From Aquificaceae bacterium (lineage in GTDB: Bacteria; Aquificota; Aquificia; Aquificales; Aquificaceae): 13,170 nucleotides of DNA. The notes below the pieces were generated by a model. It was not told the origin of the DNA and did no database searches. It saw only the letters and a program-made list of their open reading frames with translations. A program made the translations under genes and the position numbers. Below, in pieces: positions 1 through 6,206 of the stretch. Location: the NCBI GenBank assembly GCA_025057245.1, contig JANWYC010000013.1:1-13170 (forward strand), read 5' to 3'. Every line of letters begins with the position of its first letter. Position 1 is the first letter of the stretch.

Positions 1-485
1 TGTATGACGCCGTTAGATGCTTCTATATCTGTCTTTACTATGTTAGCGTTGTCTATCTTAGCACCTCCCTTCAGTGTTATAGTAGCCTGCTGACCCTGAA
101 CCGTCTTGACTTTCTGACCATCCTTTAGGTTCCTTGAATAAACCTTACCTTCTACTACGTGGTAAAGCAGAACTTTCCTCAAGGCTTCCTTGTCCTTTAG
201 AAGGGCATCCAGCCTGTCCTTTGGTATCTTGTTGAAGGCTTCATCTGTAGGTGCAAAGACTGTATAACAGCACTTATTGGCTAAGGTATCTTCCAGCCCA
301 GCTTCTTTGACTGCGGTGAGAAGGGTCTTGAACTTTCCAGCTTGCTGTGCGGTTTGGACTATGTTAGGCTTGGCACCTGCTTTCTGTCCACCCTTCTCGT
401 GCATACTGGCTACTGCAAGCCCAAGAGCGAAAGAAAAAACCGCTGTGCCCAACAGGGCTTTTTTGAAAAGAAGTTTTGCAAGCAT
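1..485 (-). CDS. Exported fasciclin (FAS1) domain protein, 3' end off window
   Basis: This is a secreted or surface protein with one FAS1 adhesion-type fold; 161 residues are visible and the C-terminus lies beyond position 1. The start at 485 follows a strong Shine-Dalgarno (AAGGAGGT on the minus strand, about 492-499). Residues 1-27 form a signal peptide: Lys-containing n-region, hydrophobic core, and a possible cleavage after AVA or VAS. The FAS1 H1 motif is YTVFAPTDEAFNKIP (about residues 74-88). The central YH pair is in LLYHVVEG, and the H2 region (IEASNGVI) runs off the edge, so only the terminal strand is missing. Two adjacent cysteines sit just before H1, where the family usually has Gly-Pro or similar; they could form a disulfide or bind something, which is inference. 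FAS1 proteins are usually adhesion or matrix proteins; the function here is unknown. The opposite strand has open frames in the same region, which are shadows. Confidence 0.9.
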   Translation of the reverse strand, partial: MLAKLLFKKALLGTAVFSFALGLAVASMHEKGGQKAGAKPNIVQTAQQAGKFKTLLTAVKEAGLEDTLANKCCYTVFAPTDEAFNKIPKDRLDALLKDKEALRKVLLYHVVEGKVYSRNLKDGQKVKTVQGQQATITLKGGAKIDNANIVKTDIEASNGVI

Positions 486-533
486 GTTTTTACCTCCTTG
501 GGTTTTGCTTTTAAGATAGGTCACGTGAGAAGG

Positions 534-561
534 ATTCTATAGTTCATAGTTTACTGTACAA
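534..561 (-). promoter_or_regulatory. Candidate sigma-70 promoter for the fasciclin gene
   Basis: On the minus strand a -35-like TTGTAC (556-561) and a -10-like TAGAAT (534-539) are separated by 16 nt. Transcription would start near 527, leaving a leader of about 40 nt before the ATG at 485. Each box is two mismatches or fewer from consensus. Nothing but position and sequence supports it. Confidence 0.4.
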
Positions 562-642
562 CTTGAACTTTTTACACTTCGTTACCCGTAGACCAGTTTC
601 TTGCACTTTATTAGCATGCTTACCATATGCATAAGTGTTATA

Positions 643-726
643 GCCATGCCATGTCTAATATCCAACTGTCTAATAAGTTCTTTTCCTCTGACTTGTGTGG
701 GGACCTGTGAACTTTTATAAAGTTAG
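643..726 (+). repeat. Degenerate intergenic repeat, block A copy 1
   Basis: GCCATGCC at 643-650 and the 22-nt stretch 656-677 match GCCGTGCC at 2868-2875 and 2876-2897 (7 of 8 and 18 of 22 identical), with 5 extra bases in this copy. A weaker similarity, mostly transitions, continues to a TAAAGTTAGG-like end near 726. The core TCTAATAA is at 669-676. It may be a diverged mobile or regulatory repeat; function unknown. Confidence 0.4.
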
Positions 727-836
727 GATCAAATTATGAAATAGCCGAGTATAAAGCCTTATAGAGTGTTTTTGAACACGGCACATTATAATTCTTCCAG
801 CCCTCTTCGTGGCGTAGCGTTGTCTCATAAATGTTG

Positions 837-868
837 TATGCCCGTCGGACAATTCCCAAACACTCTCA
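837..868 (+). repeat. Degenerate intergenic repeat, block B copy 1
   Basis: These 32 nt align without gaps to 3292-3323, with 22 identities; 7 of the 10 differences are transitions. Shared anchors are TATGC, AATT, CAAACA and TCTCA. In both places the block lies about 60 bp upstream of a TATAAT box, so it could be a shared upstream regulatory site or part of a larger decayed repeat. Confidence 0.4.
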
Positions 869-877
869 CTAGTCTTA

Positions 878-906
878 TTGATTTTTCTTTTAACTTTGTC
901 TATAAT
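878..906 (+). promoter_or_regulatory. metK promoter, sigma-70 type
   Basis: A -35 TTGATT at 878-883 and a perfect -10 TATAAT at 901-906 are separated by 17 nt. Transcription is predicted to start near 912-914. This gives metK a 5' leader of about 190 nt, which contains the structured RNA at 946-1067. Confidence 0.65.
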
Positions 907-914
907 AAACCAAT

Positions 915-1100
915 GGCTATGTGGGTTAGTGTAAAACCTAATGCCGCATAGCTATAGTAGTTTTGCAGGATTTGTCCTTTGTGGGGCAAATAGGGAGGTT
1001 TATCTTCCCTACACCTGCAAAACTTGTCCTTATGGTGAATAAATAACTGTAAGGGCAGGAGCTATGCTTTTACGCTTAGACAAACTACAGGAGGCTAAAA
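915..1100 (+). ncRNA. Structured 5' leader RNA of metK, candidate riboswitch or attenuator
   Basis: Read by eye, the leader forms five perfect or near-perfect helices. P0 is 946-953 with 1060-1067 (8 bp). P1 is 959-969 with 1014-1024 (11 bp). P2 is 970-977 with 984-991 (8 bp, one G-U). P3 is 992-998 with 1004-1010 (7 bp, one G-U). P4 is 1025-1032 with 1050-1057 (8 bp, one G-U). P1, P2 and P3 make a three-way junction with only ACA (1011-1013) unpaired; P0, P1 and P4 make an outer one, with P4 starting on the base after P1. The P3 loop TTTAT (999-1003) is complementary to ATAAA (1039-1043) in the P4 loop. An upstream strand, 915-922, can pair with 946-953 and would compete with P0. The segment 1068-1072 can pair with 1096-1100 around the Shine-Dalgarno. 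It does not resemble SAM-I, SAM-II, SMK-box, cobalamin or TPP consensus as I recall them. Ligand and mechanism are unknown. Confidence 0.65.
1089..1094 (+). promoter_or_regulatory. Ribosome binding site fixing the metK GTG start
   Basis: AGGAGG lies 6 nt upstream of GTG at 1101. It decides for this GTG start. It lies between the weakly complementary strands 1068-1072 and 1096-1100, so leader folding could mask or expose it. Confidence 0.85.
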
Positions 1101-2303
1101 GTGGCAAACATAGTGGTCACACCAATAACCTTTAAGCCTGTTTACGAGCTGGATGCGGAGATAGTGGAGCGTAAGGGAATAGGACATCCAGACACCATCT
1201 GTGATTACCTTGCAGAAAACCTTTCTAAAGAGCTATGCAATTGGTATATAAAAGAATACGGTGCGGTGATGCACCATAACGTGGACAAGGCTCTTTTAGT
1301 TGGCGGTGTGGCAAGGGCAGAGTTCGGCGGTGGTGAAGTGACAGAACCTATAGAGATATATCTGGTAGGAAGGGCTATTTTGGAAAAGGAAGGTAAGAAG
1401 CTCGACGCTCATGCGCTCGCACTGGAGAGTGCAAAGGAATGGCTAAAGGCAAACCTGAAAAACATTGATGCGGAAAAACATATAAGGATACATACAAAAA
1501 TAAAACCCGGAAGCAAGGACCTGGTAGAACTCTTTGAAAGATTTCAGAAAAAGGGCGAAGTCCCATTAGCTAATGACACTTCCTTTGGAGTAGGTTATGC
1601 TCCTTTAGACTCTTTGGAGAGAGCGGTTTTTGAAGCGGAAAGGTTTTTAAACTCGGAAGCTATGAAGAAGGAGCATCCAGAGATAGGCGAAGATATAAAG
1701 GTTATGGGTGTGCGTGTGGGTGAAAGGTTCAGACTAACCGTGGCTTTGGCTTTTGTAGGAAAATACATAAAAGACTTGGAGGATTACTTTAACAAAAAGG
1801 CACAAATCCACAAAAAACTAAAGGAAAGAGTGGAAAACCTTATAGGTAAAGAGGTAGAGGTATTTATAAACACCGCAGATAGCAGGGAAGAGGGCTCTGT
1901 TTACATAACCGTCACTGGCACCTCCGCAGAGCAGGGTGACGATGGGCAAGTGGGTAGGGGTAATAGGATTAACGGTCTTATAACACCATACAGACCTATG
2001 AGTTTAGAGGCAGCGGCAGGCAAGAACCCTATATCTCACATAGGAAAGATATACAACCGCGTGGCTAACCTGATAGCTCAAAGAGTAGTGGAAGAGATAG
2101 AAGAGGTGGAAGAAGCTTATTGCTACATAGTTTCTCAGATAGGAAAACCCATAAACGAGCCTCAGGTGCTGGATGTTAGCGTAAGGAGCAGGGTGGAGCT
2201 TAAAGTGGTTCAAGATGTGGTTAAAAGAATAGCTCAGGAAGAGCTGGAAAAGATGCCAGAAGTTTGGAAGGGCTTTGTAGAGGGACTGTATCCGGTAGCC
2301 TGA
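1101..2303 (+). CDS. metK: S-adenosylmethionine synthetase, archaeal type
   Basis: This cytoplasmic enzyme makes S-adenosylmethionine from methionine and ATP. The 400-residue protein has the length and motifs of the archaeal-type family (COG1812), not the ~380-residue bacterial MetK family. Visible motifs are [14 protein letters not shown] (about residues 26-39, ATP/Mg site), [13 protein letters not shown] (68-80), [13 protein letters not shown] (158-170) and the glycine-rich [15 protein letters not shown], followed by [15 protein letters not shown]. Translation starts at GTG behind a perfect Shine-Dalgarno. The gene stands after a promoter and a structured leader that probably controls it. 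nuoA starts 46 nt downstream on the same strand and may be co-transcribed. As far as I recall, Aquificales carry the archaeal type, presumably by ancient transfer; base composition here matches the neighbours, so transfer is not recent. The symbol mat is also used for this family. Confidence 0.95.
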   Translation: MANIVVTPITFKPVYELDAEIVERKGIGHPDTICDYLAENLSKELCNWYIKEYGAVMHHNVDKALLVGGVARAEFGGGEVTEPIEIYLVGRAILEKEGKKLDAHALALESAKEWLKANLKNIDAEKHIRIHTKIKPGSKDLVELFERFQKKGEVPLANDTSFGVGYAPLDSLERAVFEAERFLNSEAMKKEHPEIGEDIKVMGVRVGERFRLTVALAFVGKYIKDLEDYFNKKAQIHKKLKERVENLIGKEVEVFINTADSREEGSVYITVTGTSAEQGDDGQVGRGNRINGLITPYRPMSLEAAAGKNPISHIGKIYNRVANLIAQRVVEEIEEVEEAYCYIVSQIGKPINEPQVLDVSVRSRVELKVVQDVVKRIAQEELEKMPEVWKGFVEGLYPVA

Positions 2304-2349
2304 CAAAAGTCATAAACTTTTAAAAGAAGATAAGTGGTAGAATATAGTC

Positions 2350-2706
2350 ATGGAGTATCTTGGTATTTTAATATTCTTCTTCATAGCGGTTTTTGTCGGC
2401 TTAGCCTTTAGCTTGCTTAACGACCTTTTAGGTCCAAAAACAAAGGAGAAGATGGAAGGTTACCCTTACGAGTGTGGTGTTCCAGTTTTTGACCCAGAAG
2501 CCAGAGGCGTATTCAAGCAAGGTTATTACCTTCTGGGTATATCTCTCATACTTTTTGACATTGAAGTGGCTTTTCTTTTTCCATGGGTGGTGGTCTTTGA
2601 GGAGGTGGGACTTTACGGACTTGTGGGGGCTCTACTTTTTATTTTCATCCTTACTCTTGGGCTTGCTTACGAGTGGAGAAAGGGAGCTCTCAGGTGGCAA
2701 ATTTAA
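2350..2706 (+). CDS. nuoA: NADH-quinone oxidoreductase subunit A
   Basis: NuoA is a small membrane subunit of respiratory complex I at the junction of the peripheral and membrane arms. At 118 residues it has the normal family length. Three membrane segments are visible, at about residues 4-24, 62-85 and 88-110. The conserved loop YPYECGVPVFDPEARG (38-53) carries the Cys of the quinone-site loop. It is followed by YYLLGISLILFDIEVAFLFPW, the most conserved part of the family, which includes the membrane acidic residues. The start is the ATG at 2350; the upstream AGTGGTAG is only a weak ribosome site. It lies 46 nt after metK. No nuoB follows: downstream is a 31-codon fragment and then about 550 bp without genes. 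NuoA is therefore separated from the rest of complex I, at least locally. Aquificales can have several nuo copies, so this may be an extra copy. Confidence 0.95.
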   Translation: MEYLGILIFFFIAVFVGLAFSLLNDLLGPKTKEKMEGYPYECGVPVFDPEARGVFKQGYYLLGISLILFDIEVAFLFPWVVVFEEVGLYGLVGALLFIFILTLGLAYEWRKGALRWQI

Positions 2707-2732
2707 AGCTAAGGCTATAAAACAAAAAATCT

Positions 2733-2828
2733 ATGGCTGTGTTACCTTACGAGCTTTACAAAATCCTTGAAGAGGGGCTGGGTAAAGAGAAGGCAGAGAG
2801 GGCGGAGACTATAGGTTGCGTTGTCTAA
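2733..2828 (+). pseudogene. 31-codon ORF, possible gene remnant after nuoA
   Basis: An ATG at 2733 opens a 31-codon frame ending at TAA 2826-2828. Its product begins MAVLPYELYKILEEGLGKEK and continues with a Glu/Arg-rich helix. This looks like the amphipathic N-terminus of a short coiled-coil protein, of the kind that opens DUF1640-like proteins, rather than random translation. It starts 26 nt after the nuoA stop and has no clear Shine-Dalgarno. No continuation is obvious in the other frames downstream. It could be the stump of a decayed gene or a real small protein. The DUF1640 comparison is from memory and weak. Confidence 0.35.
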
Positions 2829-2867
2829 AACATTAGGTCTAACATCACACCGCAAAGGGAGTTCTAC

Positions 2868-2946
2868 GCCGTGCCTATCATCTAACTATCTAATAAGTCT
2901 CCTGCTCTTGACCCTTAAGAGTTTTACACACTTCCGTAAAGCTAAA
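2868..2946 (+). repeat. Degenerate intergenic repeat, block A copy 2
   Basis: This copy pairs with 643-726 (GCCRTGCC, then 18 of 22 identical at 2876-2897) and has the core TCTAATAA at 2889-2896. A third, weaker candidate is 8812-8873 with the same core. It sits in the middle of the gene-free stretch. Confidence 0.4.
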
Positions 2947-3291
2947 CTAAAACTCCAAGATGATTTAGCGTAGGACATCTGATGGGCATTTTTAGATGCC
3001 TTAGTCTTGTTGTCATCCTTACTACTCACCCAGCATGTAAGAAGAATGTTTTAAATTTTTCTAAAGCGGAGAAGACAAGGCTTGTAATTTGCACACAGTA
3101 AGGGGTTATGTCTCGAAGGGTAGCAAATATACCAGAAAATGGGTAGCGTAATTTTACAGTCAAAAGCCATCAGTAAAAGACCAAACAAACTACACAACCG
3201 CTATTTGTGAGTGTGAAGCGGCGTAAGGTTTATCCTATGGGATTGGATAGCACTTTGAAGCTAAATTTTATATGCTTTCCCACATGGTCTA

Positions 3292-3323
3292 TATGCTTCT
3301 CTTGTAATTTTCAAACATTCTCA
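3292..3323 (+). repeat. Degenerate intergenic repeat, block B copy 2
   Basis: It is ungapped to 837-868 with 22 of 32 identities, differences mainly transitions. It lies 57 bp before the TATAAT box of the phosphatase gene, matching the 64-bp placement of copy 1 before the metK -10 box. Confidence 0.4.
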
Positions 3324-3348
3324 GCCTAACTGCACGAGAAGTGGGAAC

Positions 3349-3354
3349 TATAAT
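3349..3354 (+). promoter_or_regulatory. -10 box of the phosphatase gene
   Basis: There is a perfect TATAAT about 30 nt before the ATG at 3384. Transcription would start near 3361 and leave a leader of about 23 nt. No good -35 is seen at the expected distance, so activity might depend on an activator or on the upstream block at 3292-3323. Confidence 0.45.
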
Positions 3355-3383
3355 GTAAAATACAAAAAGTTAGGTTGTAGGTT

Positions 3384-3992
3384 ATGAAAAACATATACCT
3401 TCTGCGTCATGCTCAGAGCGAATACAACGAGAAAGGTATATTTCAGGGAAGGTTAGACAGCGACCTTACGCCTTTAGGCTTCGTTCAGGCAAGGCTATCC
3501 GCACAAGAGTTGTTAAACAAAAACATTGAAGTTATATACGCCTCCCCACAAAGGAGAGCATACAAAACCGCCCTTTCCATAGCGGATGTGCTTGGGCTTG
3601 AAGTGGTTGTGGACGAACGCATTAGAGAAATGTCTTTTGGTGAATATGAAGGAAGGAATTTTTGGGAGCTTAGGGAAAAGGAAGGTGAGATTTTTAGGTT
3701 ATGGCTTTCTAACCCACTAAAAAATCCTCTGCCAACACAGGAAGACATGGAACACTTCAGACAGAGGGTGGAAGACTTTCTCAAAGACATCATACAGAAC
3801 AACTACCAAAACATACTCGTTGTGGCTCACGGAGGAACGCTTCATGCTATGGTCTGTCTATCTTTAGGTCTTGGGCTTGAAAACCTCTGGAACGTGCATA
3901 TGGACAACACGGGTATTACATTGCTGAGATACGATGCAGGGAGGTTTGAGTTAAAATACCTCAACAGGCTTTGCCATATGGAAGCTTTTTAA
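3384..3992 (+). CDS. Histidine phosphatase superfamily protein, probable phosphoserine phosphatase
   Basis: This 202-residue cytoplasmic protein belongs to the phosphoglycerate-mutase-like (RHG) branch. LLRHAQSEYNEKG (residues 6-18) carries Arg8 and the phospho-accepting His9. SPQRRAYKTA (54-63) supplies the phosphate-binding Arg, REMSFGEYEG (81-90) the acid, and VVAHGGTLHAM (146-156) the second catalytic His149. In Hydrogenobacter thermophilus the phosphoserine phosphatases PspA and PspB are metal-independent members of this family. The end of the present protein (LNRLCHMEAF) resembles the Cys-His ending I recall for them, so a role in serine synthesis is the best guess. A cofactor-dependent mutase is unlikely: the protein is shorter than the ~250-residue mutases. 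A broad-specificity phosphatase or alpha-ribazole phosphatase remains possible. Its last 32 bp overlap the end of tsaE on the other strand. Confidence 0.85.
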   Translation: MKNIYLLRHAQSEYNEKGIFQGRLDSDLTPLGFVQARLSAQELLNKNIEVIYASPQRRAYKTALSIADVLGLEVVVDERIREMSFGEYEGRNFWELREKEGEIFRLWLSNPLKNPLPTQEDMEHFRQRVEDFLKDIIQNNYQNILVVAHGGTLHAMVCLSLGLGLENLWNVHMDNTGITLLRYDAGRFELKYLNRLCHMEAF

Positions 3993-4386
3993 ACAGAGCT
4001 CCACAACCAGAGAAGTCAAAAACCCTACCTCCTTCCACTACGTCTATTCTTATTACACACTTGCACACTTCCAAACCTTCTCCCCACTCCACCACTATCA
4101 CGCCTTTACCCACAAATTCAGAAAGGTCTAAATCCTTTGCTCTGTAAAGGTCTACGTGTATGAGATTTCCCTTTCTGGTTGGATACTGGTTTACCAATGT
4201 AAAAGTAGGACTTCTAACCTGATAGTTTTCTAAAATACCCATACCCTTTGCTATACCCTTTACAAGTGTAGTCTTACCAGCACCAAGACCGCCCACAAGA
4301 CACAGAACTTCATCGCCCGTAAGAAGACCAGCCAGAACCTCACCTAGCTTTATGGTCTCATCTTCTGAGTTGGAAAATATTTGCAT
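3961..4386 (-). CDS. tsaE: tRNA t6A37 biosynthesis ATPase TsaE
   Basis: TsaE is the ATPase that works with TsaB and TsaD to make N6-threonylcarbamoyladenosine at position 37 of ANN-decoding tRNAs. With the start at 4386 the product has 141 residues, close to the family norm. Walker A is GGLGAGKTT (32-40). SPTFTLVNQYP (59-69) is the conserved switch-like segment, HVDLYR (77-82) carries the Walker B-like Asp79, and VVVEWGEGL (97-105) is the family signature. An upstream ATG at 4413 would add nine poorly conserved residues (MAVFNNITS) and would overlap the start codon of the divergent gene, so I prefer 4386. Neither start has a clear Shine-Dalgarno, suggesting a leaderless or very short-leader message. 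The 3' end overlaps the phosphatase gene by 32 bp. No tsaB or tsaD is in the window. Confidence 0.93.
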   Translation of the reverse strand: MQIFSNSEDETIKLGEVLAGLLTGDEVLCLVGGLGAGKTTLVKGIAKGMGILENYQVRSPTFTLVNQYPTRKGNLIHVDLYRAKDLDLSEFVGKGVIVVEWGEGLEVCKCVIRIDVVEGGRVFDFSGCGALFKKLPYGKAC

Positions 4387-4411
4387 AGATGTTATATTAT
4401 TAAAAACTGCC
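4370..4411. promoter_or_regulatory. Divergent promoter between tsaE and the hslU operon
   Basis: For the plus strand there is TTGGAA (4370-4375), a 17-nt spacer, and TATATT (4393-4398); the start would be near 4405, only about 7 nt before the ATG at 4412. On the minus strand the same AT-rich core reads TAATAATATA (4393-4402) and may serve tsaE. Only 25 bp lie between the two preferred start codons, so both messages would have almost no leader. Confidence 0.45.
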
Positions 4412-4879
4412 ATGGATTTTTATTTTTTGATAGATGTTTATGCGGACAGGCACCTTATAGATGCGTACATAATCTCCTTTAGGCTTTATGACAAGAGTTG
4501 TGTGAGAGTAGTTGAGTATGAAGGTAGGGAGTACGTGGTAGAAGTTCTTGACTGGGAAGCCTTCAAAAAAAGCGCTAAAGAGGTAGTGCTTTACGAATAC
4601 GGGGATGAAATAGCCAGGTTCTCTGACATTGAAGTTGCCCTGTCTGAAGCCTACCGTATGTCATGCATAGAGGCTTCTAAAAGGATGCCAAAAGTCATAG
4701 AGCCTGCCATAGGCATAGGAAACCCTCCGCCAGAGGTGGTGGAAAAGGTGTTTCCTCTCAACTACAAACTTACACCCTTCCCAGAGAACTTGGACAGCTT
4801 TCTTGAGGAGTTGGTGAAAAACCTTGAAATAGAAAGTTTTGAATGGGAAAAGGCGGATGATGATGAAATACCTTTCTGA
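4412..4879 (+). CDS. Hypothetical protein, first gene of the hslU operon
   Basis: This is an unrecognised soluble protein of 155 residues from the ATG at 4412, chosen because it lies just after the promoter; an earlier frame opening at 4352 lies inside tsaE. It has no signal peptide or membrane segment. The N-terminal half alternates beta-like stretches ([20 protein letters not shown], then [17 protein letters not shown]) suggestive of a small alpha/beta fold. The middle is helical ([16 protein letters not shown]). The C-terminus is acidic, ending [11 protein letters not shown]. The last 17 bp overlap hslU, so the two are translationally coupled. No function is claimed; position suggests it is made together with the HslU protease ATPase, perhaps as an Aquificales-specific partner, which is inference only. 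Confidence 0.8.
   Translation: MDFYFLIDVYADRHLIDAYIISFRLYDKSCVRVVEYEGREYVVEVLDWEAFKKSAKEVVLYEYGDEIARFSDIEVALSEAYRMSCIEASKRMPKVIEPAIGIGNPPPEVVEKVFPLNYKLTPFPENLDSFLEELVKNLEIESFEWEKADDDEIPF
4851..4856 (+). promoter_or_regulatory. Ribosome binding site for hslU
   Basis: AGGCGG precedes three in-frame ATG codons at 4857, 4860 and 4863. The spacing of 6 nt favours the third, which gives the family-typical N-terminus [13 protein letters not shown]. Confidence 0.5.
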
Positions 4880-6206
4880 CCTTTTAGAAGAGCTTACACC
4901 TAAGAGGATAGTAGAGGAACTGGATAAATACATAGTAGGTCAGGAACAGGCTAAGAAGGCTGTTGCCATAGCTTTGAGAAACCGCTGGAGAAGACAGAAA
5001 CTGCCAGAGCACATGAGGGATGAGGTAGCCCCCAAGAACCTTATGATGATTGGTCCCACTGGTGTAGGAAAGACCGAGATAGCCAGAAGGATAGCTCAGA
5101 TGATAAAAGCACCTTTTGTAAAAGTGGAAGCTACAAAGTATACAGAGGTGGGTTATGTGGGAAGGGACGTGGAATCTATGGTCAGAGAACTAGTGGAAGC
5201 ATCTTACCAGATGGTAAAGCAGGAGAAGATGCAAGAGGTAAAAGAGAGGGCAAAGAGGCTAGCGGAGGATAGGCTTTTAGACTATCTGGTACCTCAACAG
5301 CTGAGTTTTGGAATGAGGGGAATACAGGATATGGGAAAAAGGGAGGAGATGAGAGAAAAGCTAAGAAGGGGCGAGCTTGACGAGAAAATCGTGGAAGTGG
5401 ACGTGCAAGAAAAGGTTATGCCCCTTATAGGTATAGCTGGTCCACCGGGGCTGGAGGAGTTAGAAGAACAGCTTAAGAGTATGCTGGGCAGCTTAGGTGG
5501 AGGTAGAAAGAGGAGAAAGCTTAAGGTAAAAGAAGCGATTCAGAGTTTTGAATCTGAAGAGGCGGAGAAGCTTATAGACAGAGATGAGGTGGCGCGGGAA
5601 GCCATAAGCAGGGCGGAAAACTTTGGTATTATCTTCATAGACGAGATAGACAAAATAGCGGTCAAAACGCCCGGTCCTGGTCCTGGGGTTTCCAGAGAGG
5701 GTGTGCAGAGAGACCTACTACCCATAGTGGAGGGAACGGTGGTAAAAACCAAATACGGACCAATAAGAACAGACCACATTCTTTTTATCTCCGCGGGTGC
5801 CTTTCACATGTCAAAGCCATCAGACCTAATACCGGAGCTTCAGGGTAGGTTCCCCATAAGGGTGGAGCTAAGCCCTCTTACCAGAGAAGACTTTGAGAGG
5901 ATACTTAAAGAGCCAAAAAATGCACTTACAGTTCAATACATAGAGCTTTTGAAAACGGAGGGCGTGGACTTGGAGTTCACTGAGGATGCCATAAAGGAAA
6001 TAGCCCGTATAGCGGAGGAAGCTAACAACAAGATGGAGAACATAGGCGCAAGAAGGCTTCACACGGTGATGGAGAAACTGCTTGAGGACATATCCTTCAA
6101 CGCTCCAGAGCTTGGTGGACAACGGATAATAGTGGATGCAAGGTTCGTAAGCGCAAAGCTGGAAGGCATAGTAAAAGACGTGGAGCTCTCTAAATACATT
6201 CTATGA
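4863..6206 (+). CDS. hslU: ATP-dependent protease ATPase subunit HslU (ClpY)
   Basis: HslU is the AAA+ unfoldase ring that feeds substrates to the HslV peptidase. From 4863 the protein has 447 residues, normal length. The N-domain begins [17 protein letters not shown]. Walker A is GPTGVGKT (64-71) and the pore loop GYVG (97-100). The inserted I-domain runs roughly 110-240 and is Lys/Glu-rich with GGGRKRRK near 212-219. Walker B is FIDEID (258-263), followed by [15 protein letters not shown] (277-291) and the [10 protein letters not shown] motif (395-404) with the sensor-2 arginine. The tail LSKYIL (442-447) matches the C-terminal plug that inserts into HslV. The classical neighbour hslV is absent; hslU sits instead between two unknown genes, overlapping the first by 17 bp and the second by 4 bp (ATGA). 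Confidence 0.97.
   Translation: MKYLSDLLEELTPKRIVEELDKYIVGQEQAKKAVAIALRNRWRRQKLPEHMRDEVAPKNLMMIGPTGVGKTEIARRIAQMIKAPFVKVEATKYTEVGYVGRDVESMVRELVEASYQMVKQEKMQEVKERAKRLAEDRLLDYLVPQQLSFGMRGIQDMGKREEMREKLRRGELDEKIVEVDVQEKVMPLIGIAGPPGLEELEEQLKSMLGSLGGGRKRRKLKVKEAIQSFESEEAEKLIDRDEVAREAISRAENFGIIFIDEIDKIAVKTPGPGPGVSREGVQRDLLPIVEGTVVKTKYGPIRTDHILFISAGAFHMSKPSDLIPELQGRFPIRVELSPLTREDFERILKEPKNALTVQYIELLKTEGVDLEFTEDAIKEIARIAEEANNKMENIGARRLHTVMEKLLEDISFNAPELGGQRIIVDARFVSAKLEGIVKDVELSKYIL

Larger units (their letters stand above)
562..877. other. Gene-free stretch with degenerate repeat blocks
   Basis: I see no convincing gene, tRNA or classical terminator here. A 61-codon GTG-initiated frame at 766-951 has no ribosome binding site, runs through the metK promoter and looks spurious. 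The stretch holds three blocks that recur in the same order in 2829-3340: 643-726, 809-821 and 837-868. It also has a short direct repeat TGTCTAATA at 652-660 and 667-675, and a small hairpin (GTGTT/AACAC) near 766-779. It is upstream DNA for both the fasciclin gene and metK. Confidence 0.6.
2829..3340. other. Gene-free stretch of about 510 bp with degenerate repeats
   Basis: No convincing gene, tRNA or rRNA was found. Frames of up to about 40 codons occur on both strands but lack ribosome sites and family-like composition. Small hairpins are present: GCTAAA/TTTAGC at 2941-2946 and 2964-2969, GGCAT/ATGCC around 2985-3000, and CCGCT/AGCGG at 3198-3202 and 3217-3221. Three blocks recur in the same order as in 643-868: 2868-2946, 3218-3230 and 3292-3323. 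A direct repeat TATATGCTT lies at 3269-3277 and 3290-3298 (21-bp period). An unrecognised small RNA cannot be excluded. Confidence 0.55.

Noticed and set aside
277-519. 80-codon plus-strand frame over the left edge
   Set aside because: It is antisense to the fasciclin gene, which has a signal peptide, FAS1 motifs and a strong ribosome site; the plus frame has none of these.
766-951. 61-codon GTG-initiated plus-strand frame
   Set aside because: No ribosome binding site, no family-like composition, and it runs through the metK -35/-10 boxes and into the leader RNA.
946-1067. metK leader as a known SAM-I, SMK-box, cobalamin or TPP riboswitch
   Set aside because: The conserved cores of these classes, as I remember them, are not present; the helix arrangement differs too. 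A covariance search would settle it.
2305-2321. Hairpin AAAAGT/ACTTTT between metK and nuoA as a terminator
   Set aside because: Six mostly A-T pairs, followed by A-rich DNA on the plus strand rather than a T-run; too weak at thermophile temperatures.
3110-3172. Minus-strand short frame starting MAFDCKITLP
   Set aside because: About 38 codons, aromatic/Cys-rich like random translation, no ribosome site.
2829-3340. tRNA, SRP RNA, tmRNA or 6S RNA in the gene-free stretch
   Set aside because: No T-loop GGTTCRAATCC motif, no SRP GGAAG/GCA core, no tmRNA ends; no long end-to-end pairing was found by eye for 6S.
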